A stretch of 64,000 nt of DNA from Undaria pinnatifida (GCA_012845835.1 JABAKD010000018.1:1732616-1796615), one strand, 5' to 3'; counted from the first letter of the stretch, positions 20,571 through 32,519 are shown. Made by a program: numbers and translations. Notes: a model not told the origin generated them from the letters alone.

Positions 20571-23500
20571 GCTGGTATACGCTTTGCTGATCGCGGTCGA
20601 TATACCGCTCTGGTCGACGCGGCTGTGTTGTCCAGACGTGCTGGTCTCGTTACATAAGTCTGCGGGGCGGTACCTGAGAGGGACTTGCCGTGCCGACTGC
20701 TGTTGATCTATACAGCTGCGCCAGATATGCTTTCCCTTTGCTGATCGCGGTTGATATACCGCCCTGGTCGACACGGTGGTGTCGTCCAGCAGTACGTTCG
20801 TTTTTTTTCTGATTTCTATTGATATACCGCTGCACCAGATATGCTCTCGATTTGATCGCGGTTGGTATAGCGCGCTGGTGATATTTAGCTGCGCCAGAGA
20901 TGATATGACGTTGCTGATCGCCGTTGATATACTGCCCAGGTCGACACGACTGTGTCGTCCAGAAGTGATTTCGCTTTGATTTTCGAATGTTGTTGATAAA
21001 CAGCTCTCGCGGTTGATATACCACCGGGGTCGACACACCTGTATCGTCCAGAAGCGCTTTCGCTTCAGGTTTTGATTGCTGTTGGTATACAACTATACCG
21101 ATATGCAGCTGCGCCGAATATGATTTTGCCTTGCTGATCGCGGTTGATATACCGCAATGGTCGACACGGCTGCGTCGTCCAGGAGTGCTTTCGCTTCAAT
21201 TATCTGATTGCCGTTGATACACAGCTCAGATATGCTTTCGCTTTGCTGATCGCTGTTGATTTGCCGCACTAGTGATATACAGCTGTGCCAGACATGTTTT
21301 TTGCTTTGCTGAGAGCGGCTGATACCGCCCTGGTCCACATGACTGTGTCGTCCAGAAGTGTTTTCGATTTCGTTTTTGATGGCTTTTGATATACAGCTAC
21401 ACCGTGCTGGTGACATACATCTGCGCCATGTGTGCCTTAGCTGCTGATACCCGTTGATATACCACGCTGGTAATATACAGCTGCGCCAGATATGCTTTTG
21501 CTTTGCTGATCGCGGTTGATATACCGCCCTGGTCGGCACGGCTGTGTCGTCCAGAAGTGCCTTCCATTTTGTTTTCGATTGCGGTTGATACACAGCTCTA
21601 CCACGCCGGTGACATACATGTGGGCCAGATATGTTTCTGCTCCGCTGATCGCGGCTGATATGCCACTCTGGTTGACACGTCTGCGTCGTCCCGAACGGCT
21701 TCGGTTCGAGTTTTTGATTGCTGTTGACGTACAACTATACCGCGGTGGTGACATACATCTGCGCCAGATATGATTCTTTCAGCTGATCGTGGTTGATATA
21801 CCGCTCTGGTCGACACGGCTGTGTGATTTCGCTTCAGTTTTCTGATTGCTGTTGATACACAGCTCAGATATGCTTTCGCTTTGCTGATCGCTGTTGATTT
21901 GCCGCGCTAGTGATATACAGCTGCGCCAGATATTTATTTCGCTTTTCTAAGCGCGGCTGAAATGCTTTTGCTTTCGTTTTTGCAGCGCCAGATATGTTTC
22001 TTTCAGCTGATCGCGGTTGATATACCGCTCTGGTCGACACGGCTGTGTTATTTCGCTTCAATTTTCTGATTGCTGTTGATACACATCTCAGATATAAATT
22101 TGATTTGCTGATCGGTGTTGATTTGCCGCGCTAGTGATATACAGCTGCGCCAGATATTTGTTTCGCTTGTCTAAGCGCGGCTGAAATGCTTTTGCTTTCG
22201 TTTTTGGTGGCTGAACACCATACAGCTATACCGTGCTGGTGACATGCATCTACGCCATATGTACCGTACCTACTGATCGCGGTTGATATACCACGCTGAT
22301 GATATACAGCTGCGCCAGATACGCTTTTGATTTGCTGATCGCAGTTGATATACCGCCCTGGTCAACACGGCTGCGACTTTCGCCTTAGTTTTTGATTGCG
22401 GTTGATATACAGCTTTACGAAGCCGGTGACATACGTGTGCGGCAGAGATATTTCTGTTTTGCAGATCGCGGTTGATATACCACTCTGGTTGACACGTTTG
22501 TGTCGTCTCGAGCGGCTTCGCTTCAAGTTTTTGATTGCTGTTGACGTACAGCTATACCGCGCTGGTGACATAAATCTGCGACATATATTTTTCTAACAGC
22601 TGATCGCGGGTGGTATACCGCACTGGTCCACACGGCTGTGTCCTTTGCTCAATTTTCTGATTGCTGTTGATACACAGCTCAGATATGCTTTCGCTTTGCT
22701 GATAGTTGTTGATTTTTCTCGCTAGTGATATGCAGCTGGGTCAGATATTTGTTTTGCTTTGCTGAGCGCGGCTGATACTGAGCGCGGCTGATTCCGCCCT
22801 GGTCCACATGACTGTGTCGTCCAGAAGTGTTTTCGCTTTTGTTTATGATGGCTGTTGATATACAGCTATACCGTGCTGGTGACATACATCTGCGCCATAT
22901 GTGCCTTAGCTGCTGATATCCGTTGATATACCGCGCTGGTGATATACAGCTGCGCCAGATATGCTTTTGCTTTGCTGATCGCGGTTGATATACCGCCCTG
23001 GTCGGCACGGCTGTGTCGTCCAGAAGTGCCTTCTATTTTGTTTTCGATTGCGGTTGATACACAGCTCTACCACGCCGGTGACATACATGTGGGCCAGATA
23101 TGTTTCTGCTTCGCTGATCGCGGCTGATATGCCACTCTGGTTGACACGTCTGCGTCGTCCCGAACGGCTTCGGTTCGAGTTTTTGATTGCTGTTGACGTA
23201 CAACTATACCGCGGTGGTGACATACATCTGCGCCGGATATGTTTCTTTCAGCTGGTCGCGGTTGATGTAACGCTCTGGTCGAGATGGCTGTGCGTTTTCG
23301 CTTCAGTTTTCTGATTGCTGTTGACACACAGCTCAGATATGCTTTCGCTTTGCTGATCGCTGTTGATTTGCCGCGCTAGTGATATACAGCAACGTCAGAT
23401 ATATATTTTGATTTGCTGAGCGCGGCTGATACCGCCCTGGTCCACTTGACTGTGTCGTCCAGAAGTGATTACGCTTTCGTTTTTGTGGCTGTTTATACAG

Positions 23501-24620
23501 CTATACCGCGCCATATATGCCTTAGCTGCTGATATCGGTTGATATACCGCGCTCTGGTGATATACAGCTGCGCCAGATATACTTTTGCTTTGCTGATCGC
23601 GGTTGATATACCGCCCTGGCCGACACAGCTGCGTCGTCCAGAAGTGTGACGCTTTAGTTTTTGATTGCGGTTGATATAAAGCTCTACCACGCTGGTGACA
23701 CATATGTGCGCCAGTTATGTTTCTGTCCTTCTGATCGCGGTTGATCTACCAGTCTGGTTGACACGTATGTGTCGACCAAAACGGCTTCGCTTCAAGTTTT
23801 TGATGGCTGTTGACATACAACTATACCGCGCTGGTGACAAACGTCTGCGCCAGATACGTTTCTTTCTTCTCATCGCGGTTGATATACCGCTCTGGTTGAC
23901 ACGGCTGTGTCGTCCAGAACGGCTTCACTTAAAGGTTTATCGCTATTGATATACAGCGGCGCCAGACGTGCTTCCGCTTTGCTGATTGCGTTTGATGTAC
24001 CTGGCTCTTGATACACAGCGGCACCGGTATGTTTTTGCTCATCGTGGTTGATATACCGCGCTGGTCGACCCGGCCGTGTCGTCCAGCGGTGATTTTGATT
24101 AGTTTTGTGATTGCTGTTGGTATACAGCTGCGCCAGATATGCTTTCGCTTTGCTGATCGCGTTTGATATACCGCGCTGGTGATATACAGCTGCGCCAGGT
24201 GTGCATTTGTTCTGCTGAACGCGGTTGGTATACCGCGTTGGTGATATACCAGCTGCGCCTTAGATACTATTGTTTTGCTGATCGCAGTGAATACCCCCTC
24301 TGGCAGTCACGGCCGTGTCGTCCAGCAGGGCTGTCGCTTTGGTTTTCTGACCGTTGATGATATATAGGTGCGCCAGTATGCTTTCGCTTAGCTGATCGCG
24401 GTTGATATACGACTGTTTTTGCATTGTCGATCGGTTATGCCGCAGTGAGAATATACACACATCATGGGCGACTGGGCCAAATGTGCTTTCGCTCTGGTGA
24501 TCGCCGTGGATGTACGGCTATGCCAGATATGCTTTCGCGCTGCTGACCGTGGTTATATACCCCTCTGATCGACACGACTATGTCGTCCAGCAGCGTTTTC
24601 GCTCTTCTGCTCGGGGTTGA
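20570..24620 (+). repeat. Large degenerate satellite with higher-order repeats
   Basis: The core phrase GCTGATCGCGGTTGATATAC recurs dozens of times. It alternates between two linked half-units: one continues CTGGTCGACACGGCTGTGTC and GTCCAGAAGTG, the other continues GCTGGTGATATACAGCTGCG and CCAGATATGCTTT. Local spacing is roughly 60-160 bp. A longer unit is also repeated: ~430 bp from about 21370 is nearly identical to about 22852 onward, with looser versions near 22205 and 23475. Many half-units carry a short dyad (GACAC...GTGTC). Minus-strand open frames across the array are by-products of the repeat. Confidence 0.9.
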
Positions 24621-26035
24621 TATGCGGCCGTGCCTGTTGTCTTTTCGCCTTGCTAAAACGTGAAGTTGCGGGCGCGGCTGTACCTGATGGAGTTGGCTCT
24701 GCTGATCGCTGTTGATATACATTGGTCGCAGATGTCCTTTCGCTTTACGGATGGCGGGGATGTACCCCTCTGGTCGATACGGTTGTGTCGGCTTGAAGAG
24801 CCTTCGGTTTGCTGTGTGTTGATATTCGACTCGGCCGGGTGTATTTTGCTGTGTCGATATGCTTCTAGGCTAGATGTGATCTTGCTGGGCCGATCGCGGT
24901 TGACGTGCCGCCCTGTTCGGCTAATCGCGGTTAATGTACCGCCCCGGTCGACACGGCTGCGTCGTCCAGCAGTACATCTGCTTCGCAGTTCACGGCTGAT
25001 ACACGGATGGGCCAGTTGTATTTTTGCTGTGCTGGTGAGGCCGCTCACTGACATGGCGTTATTGCGGTTGCCATCGGCTGCTATTGCTTCGCTCCTCGCT
25101 GGCGGCATACCGCTTCCACTGGCACGGCGGTAAAAGCGGGCTCCGCGTCGCTGAACTCGGCACGGCGGTAGCAGCGGTTGTTGTTTCGCTGATCTCGGCA
25201 CGATGTGCTGCTACCTCGCTGGTCGCTGGCTCGGTGCGGTTGATATACCACCATCGCTGGCCCGGCTTTGCCGGAGATACGCTGTCTTAATTGCAGATGC
25301 TGAGATACAGCTATGGCTGACATGGGTCAGCGTTGCGACCGCCATACCACTCGTTACTGTTGATGTACAGTCCATGCTGACACAGTTTGATCAGAGGCGA
25401 CTGCGTGTGTCGCGGGTTGCGGGGTTACACAGCTAAGGTTGATGTGCTGACCACGTCGTTGCAGTCGATACGGCATGTAGCTCGACAGATACCGATGCCA
25501 CTGCTCCCTTGTCTTCTCACCGACGCGCGCGGGTTACGGTTTAAATAGTGGGCGGGGTTACCATGTGACAGGTTAACCCGCTTCTTTTGCGACGGCTCGA
25601 GACTCGCGAGACTAGACCGGGACGAACTCATGGCTTAACTTTGCTGGTTGCTGGTTGGTTGCGGTTGACACACTACTATCGCTGGCACGGAGTTGGTGCA
25701 GATACGTTTGTCTTCCTGGTTGCTGTGGTCATCCAGATGTTGACGATTACCTTCGTTGCCGCTTCTGCTTCGCGGGTCGCGGTTGAGACACAGTTATGGC
25801 TGACATGGGCCACGATGGCGACCGCTATACCGACCGCTATACCGACCGCTGTAAGGCTCTTTACTGTGTATATACAGGTCATGCTGATGCATTTTGTTCA
25901 GGGATGTCTGCATGTTTCGCTTGTTGCGGTGGTAACACAGCTATGGTTGATGCGCGGACCATTGTTGGTATACAGTTATCACTGGCACCGCTGTACCAGA
26001 TGTTTTTTCTTTGCGGATTGCTGTGGGTACTAACC
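24621..26035 (+). repeat. Diverged right flank of the satellite
   Basis: The same vocabulary (CGCGGTTGA.ATACC, GCTGGCACGG, GATCGC) continues in increasingly degraded form to about 26030. Homogeneity falls away from the centre, as expected for an old array maintained by unequal exchange. Confidence 0.7.
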
Positions 26036-26089
26036 CCTTTGGGAATTCAGAGAGTAAAATTGACGAATCCAACTGGAAATTGCAGGGTC

Positions 26090-26400
26090 AGAGTTACACT
26101 GATCGTCGATTTTTCATCGAGTGTTGCTAACTCACGCTCTCGCGCTATCCGCAACTCAATGAGTGCACAACAAAACGATAAAAAAAAATACGAGTCCGCA
26201 CTCGGGGGAATTCGAACCCTCGAAACTGATCCATACCTGTACTAGGCTCGAGGATATAACCTGATACATACGCCGCCGGGGCAGTGAGTGATATAGAGCC
26301 GGTCACCCCGGTGGTCTAGTAGGGTTACACTGCACTGGAATAATACTACTGCTATTAATGGTAGCGTTGGTCCTTGAGTTAAATAACCACCGTTCTGAGT
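26090..26400 (-). repeat. Repeat with tRNA-like head, copy 1
   Basis: Read on the minus strand, it has an A-box-like stretch near TATCAGGTTATATCC and an exact B-box-like GGTTCGAATTCC set in a GAGGG...CCCCC stem. A GAGAGCGTGAGTTAGC-like block follows, then GATGAAAAATCGACGATCAGT. It lies at the outer end of the left inverted-repeat arm. Confidence 0.7.
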
Positions 26401-28884
26401 TTTGTTCGATATATTTATTTGCAGAAATAAGTGGGAAAAGATGGATCAACTAACTGCTGAAATCGCCTATTAATAGCAGCCAGCGTGGGTAGGTACAAAT
26501 CGACGCGAATCGACGAGGGAAGTAAATGCTGAATTCTTCTCGCGATGAAAATCACGGCAGGTACCGTAGGGGGGACGGCGGAGGGAAGCCCGCTATAACA
26601 CCCCGGATCAAAGTTATACTACTACTGGGAGGGCGAGAGTAATGCGAGAATCACACAAAGTCGGATGGGAAAAAGAAAAGAAGTGAAGTGTATTACGACG
26701 TACTGCTGCTGCTGGAATAATACCTAAGCAAGTTGCACCGATCGACTCGATCTGGACTGACTGCTGTTGTATCAAGCAATTGGTCCATCTACGACTTCTC
26801 GAATCGCACGCAGCGGACATGGTCAGTCACCATACTGGCCTCGGATGCTTGATTGAGTGAAACTATCATAAGGAACACACTCGACACGTTTCGTCGCCAG
26901 ACAACAGGGTCAGTCGGCGTGTGCTCGGATTTATCCGATCGAAATCTGATTAATGAAGCTCGAAATCGGATTCACTTAAGAACAGTTAGCTATTAATTGT
27001 AGTACATTGCTGTTATGATTTTTAGTCTATATCGAACTCTTGGCACATTACCTTACATACTGTACGCGCAGACTATGATTGTGTGTGTGGTGACTTTTTT
27101 TACTCTATCTACCAAGTATTGAATCGAACAATTCGAAGTGCTGCCCTGCCCTACCCGGAGCATGGGTGCCGGCATGGCACCCATGCGGAGCGCTTGCATA
27201 TCATGTCTCATGTCCGCTGATGATGGGCACCGTATTTAATAATACTCTTTTAGATACCACGTATATTCCGTACCCTTACCAGTGCTCTCGCTCGTAACTA
27301 TTCTCTACCACTTAGCGACGTCACTTTTGGTCTGCTGGTGGTCTGAGTCGGCCGCTGTAGGCACCTGTAACGTAGAAACGCAGACGGTCGGAAGCCCGCA
27401 CACCCGCCCCTTAGCCACAGGGATAGTACTATAAAAATGCGCCGCGTGCCATGATATACGATACTATAGAAGTAGCACCTAATATTTTTTAGGGTGGTCA
27501 TTTGACCTTTTAGCACCGCACGCCTCCCAACATGGGAACATAGTCTAACGTTTGAAGTTTTAGAGACTAGAATAGTTGTAGTAGGAGTTGGAGCTACCCA
27601 CAATCTAGCTCACTCACACCGAGAGACACTGGTGGTGACGTCGCAAGAAGAAGCGAAAATGCAACGCACGGCAGTGAATGAGTGATGAGTCATCCCATCC
27701 AACGGTACACAAGGGTTGCACGTTTTGTGGTGCCAAACGCATTCTGGCCGGTTGAACTCCTCAACCAATTGAGGAACCACCGGTTCTACGACAACGGCTA
27801 CGGTACAGGGGAGGCGTACCCCTATTGTCACTCGTAGTGTTTTGAGCCACTCGCACAAGAGTGTCTCTGCTGTACCTTCGCGGACAAAATAAGTTTTTCA
27901 AGAGTTTTTTTTCGGCGTATCGTCGACCGATGGCCACACCTTTGCGGATGAAATCCACACACAGCAAAAAAATTTAAACAGCTTACAAAACCAAACACGG
28001 CGCATAGAAACAGGCGAGTCACTCGCGCAAGTGCCCCCGACGAGCCACACTGCAAAAAAAATGCACCCAAAAAGGAGAGCCCCCTACCGTAGGCATGGTC
28101 GTTAAGTGCACATTATACTGCTGTTACGAGTTTAAATATATGTATACATGCAAGGGCTCCGCATCGGTGCCGGCATACGCCGGCACCCATGCTCCGGGTA
28201 GGGCAGGGCAGCACTTCGAATTTTCGATTCAATACTTGATGGAGTACAAAAAGTCACCACACACAATCATAGTCTGCGCTTACAGTATGTAATGTAATGC
28301 CAAGAGTTTCATATAGATTAACATTCATAACGATGTACTACAAATTAATACTTCGAAGTAGCTACCTTTTCTTACGTGAATCCGATTCCGAGCTTCATGA
28401 ATCAGATTTCGATCGGATAAATCCACGCACACGCCGACTGACCCTTTAGTCTGGCGACGAAACGTGTCGAGTGTGTTCCTTATGATAGTTTCACTCAATC
28501 AAGCATACGGGGCCAGTAAGTGACTGGCCATGTCCGATGCATGTGATTAGAGAAGTTGTATTTGGACCAGTTGCATGATACAACAACACAGTCAGTCCAG
28601 ATCGAGTCGATCGGTGCATCTTGCTTGAGTATCGTATTATTCCAGCAGCAGTAATACACACTTCACTTCTTTTCTTTTTCCCATCCCGCTGTTAATGTGA
28701 TCCTCGCACTCTCGCCCTCCCAATATATAGCGGGCTCGCCTTCCCCATCCCCGCTACGGTACCTGCAGTAATTTTCATCGCGAGGAGAATTCAGCATTTA
28801 CTTCCCTCGTCGATTCGCGTCGATTTGTACCTGACCCACGATGCTAGCGATTTCAGCAGTTCGTTGATCCTTTTGTTCCCACCT

Positions 28885-29195
28885 ATTTCAAATAAATATA
28901 GCCAACAAAGCTCACAACGTTGGTTATTTAACTCAAGGACCAACGCTAGTGTTAATAGTGGTAGTATTCCAGTGTAGCCCCACTAGACCACCGGGGTGAC
29001 CGGCTCTATATCACTCACTGCCCCGGTGGTGTATCAGGTTATATCCTCGAGCCTGGTACAGGTCATCTTCGTGAGTTCGAATCTCAACGAGTGCGTACTC
29101 GTGTAATTTGTCGTCCTGGGCACTAATTGACGTGCGGAAAGCGCGAGAGCGTGAGTCAGCACCACTCGATGAAAAATCGACGATCAGTGGGTGCT
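28885..29195 (+). repeat. Repeat with tRNA-like head, copy 2
   Basis: Block order is as in copies 1 and 3. It starts with AAATAAATATAGCCAACAAAG and ACTCAAGGACCAACGCTAG, then CACTAGACCACCGGGG, TATCAGGTTATATCCTCGAG, GTGAGTTCGAATCTC and GAAAAATCGACGATCAGT. It is the outer end of the right arm. Confidence 0.75.
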
Positions 29196-29669
29196 GAACC
29201 CTATGCGCCAAAAACAAATGTAGGCAATAGTCGGGGGGGGGGAAAGGAAGGACGAGACCTGTGACCACGGCTTGCATGCCCAGAAGCTGGAAAGTAGAAG
29301 TGTGCCAAAAGAAAAACAAAAAAACGCTAGAAGAGATGATCAATCAGCGATCAGCAGCAATAAGGAGCACATCAAGTACGAAGCAACACAAACTTATTTG
29401 TCAGTTACGTGCCAACACACGACCGCTTGCACTTGACCGGCAAACGACCACAGCAACCGAGTCAGGGACCACAGCAACGACAAAGCACGCCATCCTGCCG
29501 CCTCCTTACCACCACCTTCGAGTGGCGCAGCTTAACAACAGCAGGAACTTGTATAGCATAACCCTCGAGGCGCCGGGGACGCAGCCACTTGCAATGGTGC
29601 TTGCTGTGAGGCTTTTCCTAGCGCAGTAATCGTAATCACTACTACCTCCTCCTCGTTTAGTCATGTGTG

Positions 29670-29995
29670 CGCTTCAGCAGTTAGTTTATCCTTCTTTTCC
29701 CACTGATTTCTGCAAATAAATAAAGCCAACAAACTCAAGGACCAACGCTAGTATTAAGCGCAGTAGTGTTCGAGTGTAGCCCCACTAGACCACCGGGGCG
29801 ACCGGCTCTACATAACGCACTGCCGCAGTGGCGTATCAGGTTATATCCTCGAGCCTGGTACAGGTATAGCTCAGCTTCGTGAGTTCGAATCCCCCCTAGT
29901 GCGTACTCGTATAGTTTGTCGTCCTGTGCACTAATTGACTTGCGGAAAGCGTGAGAGCGTGAGTTAGCAGACACTCGATGAAAAATCGACGATCA
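29670..29995 (+). repeat. Repeat with tRNA-like head, copy 3
   Basis: It is a direct repeat of copy 2 about 785 bp downstream, with ~470 bp of other sequence between. An A box (TGGCGTATCAGG) and a B box (AGTTCGAATCC) are ~50 bp apart, and CGCACTG at about 29816 can pair with TAGTGCG at about 29898, as in an acceptor stem. The direct pair could instead be LTR-like ends of a very short retroelement. Confidence 0.75.
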
Positions 29996-30024
29996 GTATA
30001 ACTGGTATTTTAACACGCGCTCAA

Positions 30025-30660
30025 GTCCTGCAGACGTCAAGCAAAACCAACGCTCGAGAGAATACCACCGCAGAATTCAAAACTTTAGCAACTACTTAAC
30101 GTTTGGAAATGATGCCAATTTTTTGGAAAATATCCTGACGCTGGAAGGTTTAAGATACAACCGAAGTCGCAAGATTACCTCCTCAAAATGCAATATTTTT
30201 GCAGCTTCTCCCTTGCCTCGCTCAGCATCCATCCGCGTTCACGTCAAGGTGCCTAACGGATGAGGAAGGGCGAAGGGCGTTGGAGCCGCCCCCCGGAGAC
30301 TGTTGCGCATTAGAACCGCCCTCCGAAGACTTGTACGTGTTTCATTCGTTCAAGCCCTGCAGACGTCAAGCAAAACAAACAAACGCTCAAGCCCAGCAGA
30401 CGACAAGCAAGACAAACGCTCAAGAGCAATGCCACCGCAAAATTCAAAACATTACAATATCTACCAACTACCGTTCGGAAATGATGCCAATATTTTAAGT
30501 CATCCAGGCGCTGCAGAGGTGAAGATACAATCAAAGTCTCCGGAATTCCTCCTCGACATACGATGTTTTTGCAACTCCGCCCGCGTTCACGTCGAGGTGC
30601 GGGACGGACACGGCAAGGCGAGGGACGTTTGAGCCGCCCCCCGAAGCCGGCGCTCGAACG
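30025..30660 (+). repeat. Tandem duplication, ~325-bp unit
   Basis: Both copies contain CTGCAGACGTCAAGCAAAAC, CCACCGCA.AATTCAAAAC, GGAAATGATGCCAAT, CGCGTTCACGTC.AGGTGC and GAGCCGCCCCCCG in that order, at about 30029-30295 and 30358-30646. Confidence 0.8.
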
Positions 30661-30775
30661 GAGCTATTTGACCGAAAATTCCTGTTTCCCGAATCGAATA
30701 CTGAGGCCGAGACAAAAAAAACTCCTGACCGAATCCCTGAAAAAAAGAACTATCTCATATACATTTATATTGATT

Positions 30776-31005
30776 AGCCAGAAAAGGGTGTACCTCTATC
30801 GTAGGGAGACTCCCCTACCGTAGGCATGGTCGCTCGGTACACATGATACTGTTACGAGTATATATACACATGTATTCATTAGCCACAAAAAGGTATACCT
30901 CTATCGTAGGGAGCCCCCCCCTACCGTAGGCATGTTCGTTAAGTACACATGATACTGCTACGAGTATCTATATATACACATATATTTGTTAGCCAGAAAA
31001 AGGTA
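30776..31005 (+). repeat. Tandem repeat, ~110-bp unit
   Basis: AGCCA.AAAAAGGTATACCTCT and CTACCGTAGGCATG.TCG...GTACACATGATACTG, followed by a TATATACACAT tract, occur twice plus a partial third. A further copy of the middle part lies at 28080-28145, next to the inner end of the right inverted-repeat arm. Confidence 0.8.
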
Positions 31006-31257
31006 TACTTCTATCGCAGCACATGCTTTTCATGAGGACTGGTAAGTATTGAGTGCATAGAAATGTTGGTCGGGTTGCGCACGAACGAAATGCTTGGAAA
31101 AACCCACGCGTTCCGGGGGAGAGATTGAACTCCCTCACATCATCATCAGGAATTAGCAGCTCAGTGTTGAAGGTTCTTCTTCTCCTGCGCTGCACCCCCA
31201 ACCGTGTGCGGGATGACTCTTAACGCGTGCTCTACAAGATATCGGAGGTTGCACCTG

Positions 31258-31338
31258 TTGGTTACAAAGAACTACCCCTACCGAACCGCGTAGTCACGTG
31301 ACTACGTGGGCCAGTGGGTAGTTCTGTATGTAACCAAC
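31258..31338. repeat. Nested inverted repeat around a CACGTG palindrome
   Basis: Outer arms TTGGTTACA.AGAACTACCC and its reverse complement flank the perfect 18-bp palindrome CGTAGTCACGTGACTACG at 31289-31306. The whole could form a long cruciform. Confidence 0.8.
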
Positions 31339-31659
31339 AGCACCTCTATCGTTTCTGGGAGTGTGATCAGTTACGAAGCTCTGTGCTATCTGACGCGTGC
31401 TACGATAGAGGTACAGCAGTGCTTTAGTACCTCTTTTTGGCTGAAGTATTTTCTGTGTGAACTCGAACATGGTGGGCTCCTTACCCCCAAAACTGGCCGG
31501 GATCTGTCATTATTTGGCTGATTCTACGATTTTCGACTAAATTCGACCGATATAGTATTTTTGTAGTTCTTTGTTGAGTTTGATTTTTCGTAATAATTAT
31601 GAGAATGCCTGCTTGGTGATTCATTTTTTGACCAATCAAATGCAAATTAAATTCAATTC

Positions 31660-32350
31660 AAGAAAAAAACGAAATTCGATTCGGCAAGTTCCTCGTTAAT
31701 TCGGGCCCTTAGTCGAAACTCCAAATTCAATTTGGGGAGTTTGTCCTCCTAGAGATGGCTTGTTCTGTGTAACCGAAGCCGGCCACGCGAATTGGTGCCA
31801 TGTCGTCGGCTGATTGAGAGGCAAGAAGCCACCATTGTGAGAGGTAGGACCACCGGAGCAGCCGCAGCGCGGCCTCCGAAGGCCCTTAGCACAGCGTAGA
31901 CCGCCTACGACGCTTCGAAAACATTCGAGACCGCCGCAAACCAAGTTTTTCGTCGCCCTGCACCTCGAAAGTTAAACGACCAACTACCACATCACGACTT
32001 CGCTCAGAAGTTCGACCGCTATATCCCCGTCGCTGCTGCCCGTGTCGGGCGGCGGGGTGGCTCGAGCCCATCCAAGGGACGCCTAGAGCCATAGCCTCCA
32101 AGCCGCTGCCGGCCAAAATAATCTGCCGCTAGCCGCGGCGCTCCGGGGAGGACACGAGCCATCGCTTGCCTCGGTCATTGCCCACGGGTGTTCGTTGACC
32201 CTTTTGCGTTTTTTGGATTTTTTTTGTCTAGAACGCACTACGCCGTGTCTTGATAAGAAGCTGAGTTGAATTTTTCGTGAATTTTTCATGAAGTTGAAGA
32301 AAAAATCGAATCACGATTTTCCGTGCTCGTCGTTAATCTGGGCCCTGACA
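31660..32350. repeat. GC-rich insert between direct repeats
   Basis: AT-rich direct repeats, reading roughly AAATTCGATTCGGCAAGTTC and CTCGTTAATTCGGGCCC, lie at 31668-31712, with a diverged copy at 32303-32345. They bracket a GC-rich core (about 31780-32160). The minus strand of the core has two open frames, one starting MKNSRKIQLSFLSRHG with a KKSKKRKR run. This may be a degraded transposon; no family is recognised. Confidence 0.45.
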
Positions 32351-32386
32351 GATCCAGTCGAAAAAGTCAAGTTTTTCGACTGGATC
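32351..32386. repeat. Perfect 15-bp hairpin
   Basis: The stem GATCCAGTCGAAAAA pairs exactly with its reverse complement across a six-base loop (GTCAAG). Confidence 0.9.
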
Positions 32387-32467
32387 CCCGAGTCGGAAAC
32401 CTCAGTAGAGAAAAGTTGAGTCGCAAAAGCCCTTTTCCGACTGTGTAAGAAAGCCCGACTTGGGCTT

Positions 32468-32493
32468 CAGTCGAAAACGGCCGTTTTCGACTG
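32468..32493. repeat. Perfect 26-bp palindrome
   Basis: The half-site CAGTCGAAAACGG is followed immediately by its reverse complement. It shares the CAGTCGAAAA motif with the hairpin 82 bp upstream. Confidence 0.9.
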
Positions 32494-32519
32494 ACAAATT
32501 GGACTGTAAAAGAAATGGC

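Larger units (their letters stand above)
26090..29195. repeat. Large imperfect inverted repeat, ~1.1-kb arms
   Basis: The left arm (about 26090-27207) and right arm (about 28147-29195) are reverse complements with many substitutions. Landmarks are GGGTAGGGCAGGGCAGCACTT in the right arm with its reverse in the left, CGACGAAACGTGTCGAGTGT on both sides, and AGGTTATATCCTCGAG near the outer ends. The central ~940 bp is not shared. This is the form of a foldback-type element or of two inverted insertions. No transposase was found. Confidence 0.8.

Noticed and set aside
20562-23703. Several minus-strand ORFs of 100-213 codons with recurring AVYQPRSA and HIWRSC text in the satellite
   Set aside because: They overlap in different frames, change frame between units and follow the satellite period. 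This is expected from a tandem repeat with few stops on one strand.
29261-29629. Plus-strand ORF of 122 codons in the 29-kb repeat
   Set aside because: It begins in element sequence also found at 61.6 kb, where the frame is not kept, and shows no domain.
29816-29905. Functional tRNA gene
   Set aside because: Box motifs and an acceptor-like pairing exist, but the T-stem is mismatched, no clean anticodon arm forms, and the sequence is repeated within longer elements.
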